Below are positions 8,217 to 15,816 of a stretch of 33,650 bases of DNA, piece by piece. Both the position numbers and the translations under genes were made by a program. Position 1 is the first letter of the stretch, and every line of letters starts with the position of its first letter. Where the stretch lies: the NCBI GenBank assembly GCA_007119305.1, contig SKPY01000075.1, positions 1 through 33,650 on the forward strand, in the 5' to 3' direction. The DNA comes from Nitriliruptorales bacterium. GTDB lineage: Bacteria; Actinomycetota; Nitriliruptoria; Euzebyales; Egibacteraceae. Below the pieces are notes generated by a model. It saw nothing but the letters and a program-made list of their open reading frames with translations, was not told the DNA's origin and did not search any database.

Positions 8217-8996
8217 GTGGGCGAGCACGTGACCGTGACCACCGACGAGCACGGCGTGGCGACGCTGCGCCTCGACCGTCCGCCCGTGAACGCGTTGAAC
8301 CCGCAGGTCTGGACCGAGCTCGGCGAGGCCGCACGCGAGCTCACGGACGACGACGACGTCGCGGCCGTGGTCATCTGGGGCGGCGAGAAGGTCTTCGCCG
8401 CGGGGGCGGACATCAAGGCGATGAACGAGATGACCTTCCAGGAGTTCTTCGCCCACGGAGGGACGCTGCAGGAGGCGTTCAAGGCGCTCGCGCGCATCCC
8501 GAAGGTCACGATCGCCGCGATCAACGGCTACGCGCTCGGCGGCGGCAACGAGCTCGCGCTCACGGCCGACTTCCGCTATGCCGCGGAGAACGCCAGGCTC
8601 GGGCAGCCCGAGATCAAGCTCGGCATCATCCCCGGCGCCGGCGGCACCCAGCGGCTCGCCCGTCTCGTCGGGCTGGCGAAGGCCAAGGAGATCGTCTACG
8701 GGGGGGAGATGTACTCGGCGGACCAGTGCCGCGACATGGGGCTGGTCGACAAGGTGCTGCCGCCCGGTGAGGTCTACGAGGTGGCGGTCGAGACCGCCCG
8801 GCGCTACGCGCAGGGTCCCTACGCGCTGCGCATGGCGAAGAAGGCGATCGACGAGGGCGCCGAGATGGACCTCGACGCGGCCCTGCGCCTCGAGACGACG
8901 CTGTTCACCGCGACCTTCGCCACCGAGGACCGCAAGATCGGCATGGCCTCCTTCCTCGAGCACGGACCGGGCAAGGCGCAGTTCACCCGCAACTGA
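8217..8996 (+). CDS. Enoyl-CoA hydratase (crotonase family)
   Basis: This 259-residue cytoplasmic enzyme adds water across the double bond of trans-2-enoyl-CoA in beta-oxidation or related acyl-CoA pathways. The oxyanion-hole loop is present (AAGADIKAM near residues 61-69 and GYALGGGNE near 104-112), and both catalytic glutamates of classical hydratases can be placed: E112 in GGNELAL and E132 in GQPEIKLG. IIPGAGGTQRL follows, as in mitochondrial-type enzymes. The GTG start at 8217 has GAGGAG 6 nt upstream. A separate promoter region lies between it and etfB, so the two units may be regulated apart. Exact chain-length preference is not readable from sequence. Confidence 0.93.
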   Translation: MGEHVTVTTDEHGVATLRLDRPPVNALNPQVWTELGEAARELTDDDDVAAVVIWGGEKVFAAGADIKAMNEMTFQEFFAHGGTLQEAFKALARIPKVTIAAINGYALGGGNELALTADFRYAAENARLGQPEIKLGIIPGAGGTQRLARLVGLAKAKEIVYGGEMYSADQCRDMGLVDKVLPPGEVYEVAVETARRYAQGPYALRMAKKAIDEGAEMDLDAALRLETTLFTATFATEDRKIGMASFLEHGPGKAQFTRN

Positions 8997-9029
8997 GGGC
9001 GTGGGCGAGGGGGACGGCACGCGTGCGCG

Positions 9030-9043
9030 AGGTGCGAACACCT
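9030..9043. terminator. Small stem-loop after the enoyl-CoA hydratase
   Basis: AGGTG and CACCT form a 5-bp stem closed by a CGAA tetraloop, just after a 10-nt palindrome GCACGCGTGC (9017-9026). Both lie 20-45 nt past the hydratase stop. There is no T run; an end-of-transcript role is a guess. Confidence 0.25.
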
Positions 9044-9069
9044 GCAAGCGGGCGGGCGTGGGTCCGGAT

Positions 9070-9098
9070 TTGACCACGCAAGTTACCGGTGAGTAACT
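9070..9098 (+). promoter_or_regulatory. etfBA promoter overlapped by an inverted-repeat operator
   Basis: TTGACC (9070-9075) is a good -35 hexamer. Seventeen to eighteen nt later lie GTAACT/TAACTA as possible -10 sequences. An 18-nt inverted repeat, AGTTAC (9081-9086) - 6 nt - GTAACT (9093-9098), fills the spacer and covers the -10, the arrangement expected for a repressor, most often of the TetR family in acyl-CoA metabolism. The repressor is not in the window. Confidence 0.5.
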
Positions 9099-9198
9099 AG
9101 AGTTGGATGTGCGTGCAGCCGCAAGCACGCCGTACGCTGCTCTGCTGAGGTCGCATGCCGCTGCAGGGCGGCACTGAAGCCACCTGGAGGAGCGAGCC

Positions 9199-9990
9199 GT
9201 GAGGATCATCTGCCCCGTGAAGCGGGTGCCGGACACCGCTGCCGAGAAGAAGATCGACGCGAGCACGAACACGGTCGACCGCGACGCGAGCGAGCCCGTG
9301 CTGAACGCCAACGACGAGTGGTCAATCGAAGAGGCGATGCGCATCAAGGAGCGCACGGACGGCACGGAGGTCATCGCGCTGTGCATGGGCCCCGAGGCGG
9401 CGCAGACGACCGTGCGCAAGGCGCTGTCGTACGGGCTCGACGGCGCGATCCAGGTCACCGATGACGCGCTGGCCGGCTCCGACGCCGTCGCGACCGCACG
9501 GGTGCTCGCTGCCGCGCTGGCCGACGAGGACTTCGACCTCATCATCATGGGCAACCAGTCATCCGACGCGCGGACGATGCTCGTGCCGGCGATGCTCGCC
9601 GAGTTCCTCGGGCTGCCGGCCCTGACCTACGCGAAGCGCCTCGAGCTCAGCGACGGCAAGGCGGTCGCCGACCGTGAGACGCCGACGGGCCACCAGACCG
9701 TGGAGGCGCCGCTGCCGGCGGTCGTGAGCGTCGTGGAGGCGATCAACGAGCCCCGCTACCCCTCGTTCAAGGGGATCATGGCAGCCAAGTCGAAGCCGCT
9801 GGCGTCGAAAGCGCTCGGTGACCTCGAGGTCGACGCCGGGGAGGTCGGGCTCGAGGGCTCGCGGACGCGGGTCGTCGAGATCACGCCGCGGCCCCCGAGG
9901 GAGGCCGGCGAGAAGGTCGAGGACGACGGCTCGGGGCAGGTCGGCGCGCAGGCGCTGGCCGACTTCCTCGCCGCGCAGAAGCTGATCTAG
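9199..9990 (+). CDS. etfB: Electron transfer flavoprotein beta subunit
   Basis: This 263-residue protein forms the ETF heterodimer with the product of the next gene. ETF accepts electrons from acyl-CoA and other flavin dehydrogenases and passes them to the quinone pool. The family signature VVEAINEPRYPSFKGIMAAK, at about residues 178-197, is intact, and the N-terminal KRVPDTAAEKKID block and MGNQSSDA are also typical. The GTG start at 9199 has a strong GGAGGAG 6-7 nt upstream. etfA follows after 35 nt with its own good ribosome site, so the two form an operon, apparently driven by the promoter/operator at 9070-9098. Confidence 0.96.
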   Translation: MRIICPVKRVPDTAAEKKIDASTNTVDRDASEPVLNANDEWSIEEAMRIKERTDGTEVIALCMGPEAAQTTVRKALSYGLDGAIQVTDDALAGSDAVATARVLAAALADEDFDLIIMGNQSSDARTMLVPAMLAEFLGLPALTYAKRLELSDGKAVADRETPTGHQTVEAPLPAVVSVVEAINEPRYPSFKGIMAAKSKPLASKALGDLEVDAGEVGLEGSRTRVVEITPRPPREAGEKVEDDGSGQVGAQALADFLAAQKLI

Positions 9991-10025
9991 CCCAGACGGG
10001 GCACGCGAAGGAGCAGGAGAGCGCC

Positions 10026-10997
10026 ATGGCAGACATCCTCGTCCTCGTCGATCACGACCAGGGCACACCGAAGAAGGTCTCGAACCAGATCCTGACGGCC
10101 GCACGTGGCCTCGGCGACGATGTGCACGCCGCCGTGTTCGGTCCGGGCGCGGCCGACGCCGGCGCGAAGGCCGGGGCCTACGGGGCGTCGAAGGCGTTCG
10201 TCTGGGAGGCCGACGACGTCCACGACTACGCGACGGAGCCCCTCGCCGCGGGACTCGTCGCAGCCATCGAGGCATCGGGTGCGCAGGCGCTGTGCTACCC
10301 GGCCGACCCGTTCCTCGCCGACGCGGTCGCGCGGGCGGCGGTGCGCCTCGGTGGCGGAGTCATCACGGACGCGGTCGACCTCGAAGCCGACGGGGAAGTG
10401 CTCGTGGCCACCAAGGCGATCTTCGGCGGCGACATGGTCTCCAAGTGCCACGTGGTCGCCGGCGCGCGGCAGTTCATCGGCGTGAAGCCGAACGCGTTCA
10501 CGGCGGAGGAGTCCGGCGGTTCCCCGGCCGAGGTCGTGGAGCTGTCCGTCGACCTCGACGACGCTGCCAGGCGCGCGCGGGTCATCGACGTGGTCGAGGC
10601 CGAAGCCGGTGGCCGGCCGGAGATGACCGAGGCGTCGATCATCGTGGCCGGTGGCCGGGGCCTCGGCGACGCCGAGGGGTTCGGCCTCATCGAGCAGCTC
10701 GCGGACGCCCTCGGTGCTGCCGTGGGGGCGTCACGCGCGGCGACCGACGCGGGCTGGTACCCGCACCAGCACCAGATCGGGCAGACCGGCAAGACGGTGT
10801 CGCCGCAGCTGTACATCGGCGCCGGGATCTCCGGGGCGATCCAGCATCGTGCCGGCATGCAGACCTCGCAGACGATCTGTGTGATCAACAAGGACGAAGA
10901 GGCACCGATCTTCTCGATCGCCGACTTCGGCGTGGTCGGCGACCTCTACAAGATCATCCCGCCGCTGGTGGAGGAGATCAACAAGCGCAAGGAGTAG
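10026..10997 (+). CDS. etfA: Electron transfer flavoprotein alpha subunit
   Basis: This 323-residue subunit carries the FAD of the ETF dimer. The C-terminal FAD domain is complete: GGRGLGDAEGFGLIEQLADA, then ATDAGWYPHQHQIGQTGKTVSP, then YIGAGISGAIQHRAGM, and the end INKDEEAPIFSIADFGVVGD matches the family closely. The N-terminal half is the usual alpha/beta domain that packs against EtfB. The ATG at 10026 is preceded by GGAGCAGGAG. A 12-nt perfect palindrome AGCGGGCCCGCT overlaps the stop codon (10996-11007) and could end the transcript. Confidence 0.96.
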   Translation: MADILVLVDHDQGTPKKVSNQILTAARGLGDDVHAAVFGPGAADAGAKAGAYGASKAFVWEADDVHDYATEPLAAGLVAAIEASGAQALCYPADPFLADAVARAAVRLGGGVITDAVDLEADGEVLVATKAIFGGDMVSKCHVVAGARQFIGVKPNAFTAEESGGSPAEVVELSVDLDDAARRARVIDVVEAEAGGRPEMTEASIIVAGGRGLGDAEGFGLIEQLADALGAAVGASRAATDAGWYPHQHQIGQTGKTVSPQLYIGAGISGAIQHRAGMQTSQTICVINKDEEAPIFSIADFGVVGDLYKIIPPLVEEINKRKE

Positions 10998-11038
10998 CGG
11001 GCCCGCTGCTTCCCCGCGTGCACCGTCGGGTGCCGCGC

Positions 11039-11128
11039 CGCGTGGCGCTCCCGGCGGGGCCGCGGCGTGTCTGCAGCCGGTGGGGCCCTCCCGCGTGGCG
11101 CTTTCGGCGGGGCCCGCGGCGTGTGTGC
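11039..11128. repeat. Two 36/37-nt imperfect direct repeats
   Basis: Unit 1 (11039-11074) and unit 2 (11092-11128) both start CGCGTGGCGCT and continue through CGGCGGGGCC and GCGGCGTGT to a GC end. They differ by only a few substitutions and one inserted C, with 17 nt between them. They lie in the non-coding interval between etfA and the penicillin-binding protein gene. No protein or known element is recognisable. Confidence 0.55.
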
Positions 11129-11167
11129 CGCTGGCGGGAACCCGCACGGCGTGCCCTGCGTTGTGAA

Positions 11168-11186
11168 TACTACGATTGCGCTAGTA
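11168..11186. promoter_or_regulatory. Inverted repeat TACTA-N9-TAGTA before the PBP gene
   Basis: TACTA (11168-11172) and TAGTA (11182-11186) face each other across 9 nt in an otherwise G/C-rich region, with TTGTGA (11161-11166) just upstream as a possible -35. The half-site TACTAC resembles those of BlaI/MecI-family repressors, but the spacing here is wider than I would expect for them. The site is 23 nt from the start codon. Confidence 0.3.
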
Positions 11187-11208
11187 GCACCGTAGGAAGA
11201 CCACCGCG

Positions 11209-13254
11209 ATGCACCTCTTCCCCGACGAGAGGCCGCAGCCCCTCCGTCGCATCGTGGACCGTCGCCCCCCGAGCCCTGCGCGGCGCGGCCAGACCGTGCT
11301 GGTCGCCAGCTGGCTGGCCCGCGCGGTCGCGCTCGTCGTCGGCGTGGGACTCGCCCTGCAGGGCCTCGAGCCGTTGTTGGCACGCACTGTGGCAGCCACG
11401 GCCGCGGCGTTGCGCCACGCCGTGGCGGTGCAGCTGGTGCTGCCCGACCCCGACCCGCTCCCCGAGCTCGCCGAGCGCTCCGTCGTCGTCGCGGGCGGCA
11501 GCGACCGGGTGCGCCTGGCGACGCTGCACGCAGAGCACAACCGCTGCATCGTGGCGCTGGATGAGCTGCCGGCGCATGCTGTGCAGGCGGTGCTGGTGGC
11601 CGAGGACCGCCGCTTCTTCGAGCACGACGGCTTCGACCCCCGGGCAGTGGCCCGGGCCGGCCTCGCCAACCTGCGCGCACGTGACATCGTGCAGGGCGGC
11701 TCGACGATCCCCCAGCAGCTGGCCAAGACGCTCGTCGGCGACGAGGTCACCTTCGAGCGCAAGTACCACGAGCTGCTCATCGCGCTCGCCCTCGAACGGC
11801 GCCACGACAAAGAGGTGCTGCTCGAACGGTACGTGAACGAGGTGTACCTCGGTGCCGGCGCGTACGGCATCGAGGCAGCGGCACAGGAGTACTTCGCGGT
11901 GTCGGCAGCGCAGCTGCGGGTAGAGCAGGCCGCCCTGCTGGCCGGACTGATCCGCTCCCCGGAGCGCTTGAGCCCCCGGCGCCAGCCGGAGCGCGCCCTC
12001 GCCCGCCGCGGCGCCATCCTCGCGGGCATGGCCGCCGAGGGCTACCTGGACAGCGCCACGGCGGCACGGCTGCAGGCCCTGCCGCTCGGCGTCCTCCCCG
12101 CACGCGAGCGCGACACGGTCGCCCCGCACATCGTCGAGGCCGTCAAGCGGGAGTTCCTCGCACTCCCCGCCGTGGGGGAGAGCTGGCACGACCGCAGGCA
12201 GCTGCTCTTCGAGGGTGGGGTCACGATCGAGACCACGATCGACATGGTCGCACAGCGCCGCGCTGAGTGGCTCCTCCGCGAGCACGTGCCGGCAGGCGAC
12301 GTGGCCGGCGCCATCGCCGCCGTGGACCCACGCGACGGCAGGGTGCTGGCCGCCGCCACCGGGCGCGACTTCCACGAGGAGCAGTTCAACCTCGCGCTCC
12401 AGGGGCGCCGCCATCCCGGCAGCGCGTTCAAGACGTTCGTGCTCGTCGCCGGGCTGGAGCAGGGCCTGCCGCTGTCGACAACGCTGGAGGGTCGCAGCGG
12501 CGCCACGTTCGGAACCGAGCGCACCACCGGTCCGTGGGCGGTGCGGGGGGTCCGCAACTTCGGTGGGCGCAGCTGGGGCGAGGTCGACGCCCGTACGGCG
12601 CTGGTCCGCAGCGTCAACACCGCCTTCGCCGACCTCGTCCTGCGCGTCGGGACGCCCGCCATGCTCGACGTCACGGACCGGGTCGGCATCAGTCGCGCGG
12701 CCTACGGGGGCCGCGCCACCCCCGCCAGCGCGCTGGGCGGCCTCGACCGGGGCGTCACACCGCTGGAGATGGCCTCCGCCTACGGCGTCTTCGCGGTCGG
12801 CGGCGAGCATGCGCGGCCCCACCTGATCGCAGCGGTCGTCGACCGCGACGGCACTGCGCTCTACCGGGCGGCGGCCAGCCGGGAGCGGGCGGTCGACCCG
12901 GACGTGAGCGCGGTGGTGCGCGCTGTGCTGGAGGAGGTCGTGCGCTCGGGCACCGGCGTGCACGCCCAGCTCGCAGGGTGGCCGGTGGCGGGCAAGACCG
13001 GCACCAGCCAGGACCACGCCGACGTGTGGTTCGCCGGCGCCACACCGACGCTTGCGGCCGCGGTCTGGGTCGGCAACCCGGACGCGCGCACGCCGTTGCA
13101 CGGGATGAGCAGCTCCCGCACCGCCGCGCCCCTGTGGCGCGCGTTCATGGAGCAGGAGCTGGCGGACAAGCGTCCGCAGGCCTTCCCCGGCGCGGACCGG
13201 CCGTTGCCCGCGCCGCTGCTCGGCTCACCCGAGGACGACGGCGACGAGACCTGA
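11209..13254 (+). CDS. Class A penicillin-binding protein (bifunctional transglycosylase/transpeptidase)
   Basis: This 681-residue protein polymerises and crosslinks peptidoglycan outside the membrane. After a short cytoplasmic part, a membrane anchor spans about residues 31-52. The GT51 glycosyltransferase domain (about 105-290) has the catalytic E132 in AEDRRFFEHDGFD, then QGGSTIPQQLAK and RYVNEVYLGAGAYGIEAAA. The transpeptidase domain has the three penicillin-binding motifs: SAFK with nucleophile S405, SVN at 468-470 and KTGT at 596-599. No PASTA or other C-terminal domain follows; the tail is short and acidic. The ATG at 11209 has only a weak GGAAG ribosome site. It stands alone, with a GNAT gene downstream that appears to have its own promoter. 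Confidence 0.95.
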   Translation: MHLFPDERPQPLRRIVDRRPPSPARRGQTVLVASWLARAVALVVGVGLALQGLEPLLARTVAATAAALRHAVAVQLVLPDPDPLPELAERSVVVAGGSDRVRLATLHAEHNRCIVALDELPAHAVQAVLVAEDRRFFEHDGFDPRAVARAGLANLRARDIVQGGSTIPQQLAKTLVGDEVTFERKYHELLIALALERRHDKEVLLERYVNEVYLGAGAYGIEAAAQEYFAVSAAQLRVEQAALLAGLIRSPERLSPRRQPERALARRGAILAGMAAEGYLDSATAARLQALPLGVLPARERDTVAPHIVEAVKREFLALPAVGESWHDRRQLLFEGGVTIETTIDMVAQRRAEWLLREHVPAGDVAGAIAAVDPRDGRVLAAATGRDFHEEQFNLALQGRRHPGSAFKTFVLVAGLEQGLPLSTTLEGRSGATFGTERTTGPWAVRGVRNFGGRSWGEVDARTALVRSVNTAFADLVLRVGTPAMLDVTDRVGISRAAYGGRATPASALGGLDRGVTPLEMASAYGVFAVGGEHARPHLIAAVVDRDGTALYRAAASRERAVDPDVSAVVRAVLEEVVRSGTGVHAQLAGWPVAGKTGTSQDHADVWFAGATPTLAAAVWVGNPDARTPLHGMSSSRTAAPLWRAFMEQELADKRPQAFPGADRPLPAPLLGSPEDDGDET

Positions 13255-13282
13255 CGCGCTCGGTCGTCCCCGTGGCACGGCG

Positions 13283-13288
13283 TATGAT
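13283..13288 (+). promoter_or_regulatory. Candidate -10 box TATGAT
   Basis: TATGAT differs from TATAAT at one position. It lies 68 nt before the GNAT ATG chosen here and would place transcription start after the GTG at 13291, which argues against that earlier start. No -35 is clear. Confidence 0.4.
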
Positions 13289-13356
13289 GCGTGGCCGCTT
13301 CCCCTGATGGTTGGAGTGCAGACGGTGCTGCCGGTGACCGCCGCCCGCCCGGAGCC

Positions 13357-13857
13357 ATGAGCGGGCAGCACGTGGAGATCCGCCCCGTGCGCAGCGCCGA
13401 GCAGGCCCAGCTCGGTGCGGTGACCGTGGCCGCCTACGCGGCAGCGCTCGGCCCCGCGCTCGACGACGGGTACGCGCAGGTGCTGCGAGACGTGGCGGGA
13501 CGGGCGACAGCCGACACCGTCCTCGTCGCGGTGGAGGGCGACCGTGTGCTCGGTGGGGTGACCTACGTCGGCGATCCCGACAGCCCCAACGCGGAGTTCC
13601 CGCAGCGCGACGATGCCGGCATCCGCTACCTCGCCGTAGACCCGGCCGCGGGCGGACAAGGGCTGGGAGCCCTGCTCGTGCGGGCCTGCATCGACTGGGC
13701 CCGGGCCGAGGGCAAGCACCGGATCGTCCTGCACACCATCGCCGCGCTGAGCGCCGCCCAGCGCCTGTATGGCCGCCTCGGCTTCACGCGTGCGCCCGAC
13801 CTCGACTGGGAGCCGGAGCCGGGGTTGCACCTCGTGGCGTTCACCTATGCCCTGTAG
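13357..13857 (+). CDS. GNAT-family N-acetyltransferase
   Basis: This 166-residue protein has the GNAT fold that transfers an acetyl group from acetyl-CoA to an amine. The acetyl-CoA-binding motif A is visible as IRYLAVDPAAGGQGLGALLV (about residues 89-108), with the Q/RxxGxG/A element GGQGLG, and the C-terminal motif B region AQRLYGRLGFTRAP is typical. The ATG at 13357 begins the protein right at the domain; GGAG is only 2 nt away, so the start is not secure. An in-frame GTG at 13291 would add 22 unstructured residues. The substrate is unknown and the neighbours do not suggest one. Confidence 0.85.
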   Translation: MSGQHVEIRPVRSAEQAQLGAVTVAAYAAALGPALDDGYAQVLRDVAGRATADTVLVAVEGDRVLGGVTYVGDPDSPNAEFPQRDDAGIRYLAVDPAAGGQGLGALLVRACIDWARAEGKHRIVLHTIAALSAAQRLYGRLGFTRAPDLDWEPEPGLHLVAFTYAL

Positions 13858-13899
13858 CGACGTGCGCAGCGGTGAGGCACGGTGGCGGCGGCGGTGCGC

Positions 13900-13905
13900 T
13901 AGCGT
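13900..13905 (+). promoter_or_regulatory. -10 box TAGCGT 7 nt before a start codon (leaderless type)
   Basis: TAGCGT fits TANNNT and is followed by 7 nt and the desulfurase ATG at 13913, so transcription would begin at or next to the start codon. No Shine-Dalgarno sequence fits in between. Confidence 0.5.
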
Positions 13906-13912
13906 CGAGGTC

Positions 13913-15073
13913 ATGTCGGCCTACCTGGACCACGCCGCCACGACCCCCATCGACCCGTCCGTGTGGGACGCCATGCGCCCGTATCTCGAGGGGCGGCATG
14001 GGAACGCCTCCTCCCTGCACGCGGCAGGCCGGGAGGCGCGGGCGGCGGTCGAGACTGCCCGCGAGCAGGTCGCTCAGGCGCTCGGTGTCGCCCCCCTCGA
14101 CGTGCTGTTCACCAGCGGCGGAACAGAGGCCGACAACCTGGCCGTCAAGGGCCTTGCGTGGGCAGGCCGCGACGCGGGGCAGGGCGCGCACCTCGTCACC
14201 ACCGCCATCGAGCACCACGCGGTGCTCGAGTCGGCTGAGTGGCTGGCCGCGCGCCAGGGCTTCGCCGTCACGGTCGTGCCGGTCGAGCGCGACGGCCTCG
14301 TCGACCCCGAAAGGCTGCTCGATGCTGTGCGCCCCGACACCGTCGTCGTGTCGGTGATGGCGGCGAACAACGAGATCGGCACGGTGCAGCCGCTCGAGGT
14401 GATCGGACCCGCGTTGGCCGACCGCGGGGTGGCGTTCCACACCGACGCGGTGCAGGCGTTCGGGCGCTCGCGGCTCGACCTCGCCGCCTGGGGCATCGGC
14501 GCCCTGGCGTTGTCCGCGCACAAGTTCAACGGCCCGAAGGGCGTCGGGGTGCTCGTCCTGGGGCGTGACCTCGCCTGCGAGCAGGTGCTGCACGGGGGCG
14601 GACAGGAGCGGGGGGTGCGGTCGGGCACCCTCAACACCGCAGGCATCGTCGGCTGCGGTGCCGCCGCCGAGCTCACGGCGACCACGAGGGCCGACGAGGT
14701 CCCACGGCTGCGCGCGCTGCGTGATCGTCTGCTGGACGGCCTCGCGGCGATCGACGGGGTCAGCCTCAACGGCTCACGCGAGCGCCGCCTGCCCCACAAC
14801 GCGCATGTCGCGATCGCTGGCTGCGACGGGGAGGCGCTGCTGCTCGCGCTCGACGCCGCCGGCGTGGCCGCGTCAACCGGCTCGGCCTGCCAGTCCGGCG
14901 CTGCCGAGCCGAGCCACGTGCTGCGCGCCATCGGCGCCCCGACCGAGCAGGTGGCCCACCTGCGTTTCACGTGCGGGCGCACGACCACGCAGGCGGACGT
15001 CGACCTCGCCGCCTCGGCCTGCACCGATGCCGTGAAGCGCCTGCGCGCCGTGGGCGGCGGTGCCCTGGCCTGA
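13913..15073 (+). CDS. Cysteine desulfurase (NifS/IscS-like)
   Basis: This 386-residue PLP enzyme converts cysteine to alanine and an enzyme-bound persulfide, a sulfur source for thiolation and Fe-S assembly. The N-terminal YLDHAATTPIDP, FTSGGTEADNLA (about residues 66-77) and EHHAVLES (about 100-107) are typical. The PLP lysine is K204 in SAHKFNGPKG and the persulfide cysteine is C326 in STGSACQSG. The ATG at 13913 starts at the conserved N-terminus; upstream frame is noise from the GNAT gene. In other actinobacteria a desulfurase like this often directly precedes mnmA. Here about 3.1 kb of other genes and remnants separate them, but supply of sulfur to MnmA remains the likeliest role. Confidence 0.93.
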   Translation: MSAYLDHAATTPIDPSVWDAMRPYLEGRHGNASSLHAAGREARAAVETAREQVAQALGVAPLDVLFTSGGTEADNLAVKGLAWAGRDAGQGAHLVTTAIEHHAVLESAEWLAARQGFAVTVVPVERDGLVDPERLLDAVRPDTVVVSVMAANNEIGTVQPLEVIGPALADRGVAFHTDAVQAFGRSRLDLAAWGIGALALSAHKFNGPKGVGVLVLGRDLACEQVLHGGGQERGVRSGTLNTAGIVGCGAAAELTATTRADEVPRLRALRDRLLDGLAAIDGVSLNGSRERRLPHNAHVAIAGCDGEALLLALDAAGVAASTGSACQSGAAEPSHVLRAIGAPTEQVAHLRFTCGRTTTQADVDLAASACTDAVKRLRAVGGGALA

Positions 15074-15173
15074 TCCCTGTCACCGCACCCGACACCCCGA
15101 CCGCAGCCGTGGGCGAGCGTGAACGTGCGACGGGCCGCCGGATGTGAACCCCTCGGCTGTGCGCCGCGCGGGC

Positions 15174-15192
15174 CAGGCTCCCGCGGAGCCTG
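15174..15192. terminator. 8-bp perfect stem-loop between desulfurase and toxin-antitoxin genes
   Basis: CAGGCTCC (15174-15181) pairs perfectly with GGAGCCTG (15185-15192) around a CGC loop. It lies about 100 nt after the desulfurase stop and immediately before the toxin-antitoxin promoter. There is no T run, but position suits a transcription boundary. Confidence 0.5.
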
Positions 15193-15195
15193 TGT

Positions 15196-15214
15196 TACCA
15201 TGTACATCGCTACA
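15196..15214 (+). promoter_or_regulatory. Toxin-antitoxin promoter with ATGTACAT operator
   Basis: TACCAT (15196-15201) fits the -10 consensus. It is overlapped by the perfect palindrome ATGTACAT (15200-15207), and TGTA (15201-15204) also pairs with TACA (15211-15214) across 6 nt. TGTACA cores are known operator elements of some antitoxins (YefM is one). Autorepression by the antitoxin encoded 25 nt downstream is the expected use. Confidence 0.5.
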
Positions 15215-15238
15215 AGCACACCGAGATGGGGTCGCGCC

Positions 15239-15535
15239 ATGGCCGACAGCACCTTCACGTTTCGCGTGGACGACGAGCTGAAGGCGGCATTCGCTGAGGT
15301 AGCAGCAGCCCAGGAGCACACGGCTGCGCAGCTTCTCCGCGTGCTCATGCGCGATGCGGTTCAGCGTTGGCACGAAGCGCAGGAACACGACGTGTGGTTC
15401 CGTAGCGAGGTCGAGCAAGCGGTCCGCGAGGCCGCCGATCCAACGGTTGATCGCATCCCCCATGATCGGGTGATCTCGAGTTGGCGCCAGCAGCGGGCTG
15501 AGCTGGAGCGCCGCGCAGCCGGTCGGACTGCGTGA
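15239..15535 (+). CDS. Ribbon-helix-helix antitoxin of a RelE/ParE-type toxin-antitoxin pair
   Basis: This 98-residue protein starts with a beta strand STFTFRVDDELKAAF followed by two helices (to about residue 40), the ribbon-helix-helix DNA-binding pattern of RelB/ParD-like antitoxins. The charged C-terminal half, with SSWRQQRAELERRAA at its end, should wrap the toxin. The ATG at 15239 begins exactly at the domain; the longer frame upstream would cover the promoter and palindrome. The stop overlaps the toxin's GTG start by 4 nt (GTGA), the normal layout for such pairs. It would repress its own promoter together with the toxin. Confidence 0.8.
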   Translation: MADSTFTFRVDDELKAAFAEVAAAQEHTAAQLLRVLMRDAVQRWHEAQEHDVWFRSEVEQAVREAADPTVDRIPHDRVISSWRQQRAELERRAAGRTA

Positions 15536-15813
15536 GGGTCGAGTGGCTGCCTGAGGCCGAACGGAGCCTCGCGGCCCAACTCGAATGGATCGCTGAGCAC
15601 AACCCATGGGCGGCCCTCGACATGGGCGATGCCATTCACGCGGCAGTGGGACGTCTCGCTGACTACCCAGCGATGGCGCGGTCAGGGCGAGTCGCCGGAA
15701 CCCGCGAGTTGGTCGTCGTGGGCACCCCGTACAGCGTGGTCTACCGCATCGGACCGTCCGCTGTGGTCATCCTCCGCGTGCTGCACGGCGCGCAGCGCTG
15801 GCCCAGCGACTGA
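15532..15813 (+). CDS. RelE/ParE-family toxin
   Basis: This 93-residue basic protein is the toxin of the pair. It shows the family pattern: an N-terminal strand VEWLPEAERSL, a helical region with AIHAAVGRLADYPAMARSGR, then GTRELVVVGTPYSVVYRIG and the C-terminal strand VVILRVLHGAQRWP, which is highly characteristic. Whether it cleaves ribosome-bound mRNA (RelE) or poisons gyrase (ParE) cannot be told; the RVLHGAQRWP ending and the RHH antitoxin lean towards ParE-like plasmid-stabilisation toxins. The GTG start overlaps the antitoxin stop. A decayed gene on the other strand begins only 3 nt after its stop. Confidence 0.85.
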   Translation: MRVEWLPEAERSLAAQLEWIAEHNPWAALDMGDAIHAAVGRLADYPAMARSGRVAGTRELVVVGTPYSVVYRIGPSAVVILRVLHGAQRWPSD

Positions 15814-15816
15814 CGA

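Noticed and set aside
11170..13101. Minus-strand open frame of 643 codons opposite the penicillin-binding protein
   Set aside because: All transglycosylase and transpeptidase motifs are on the plus strand. The minus product shows no domain.
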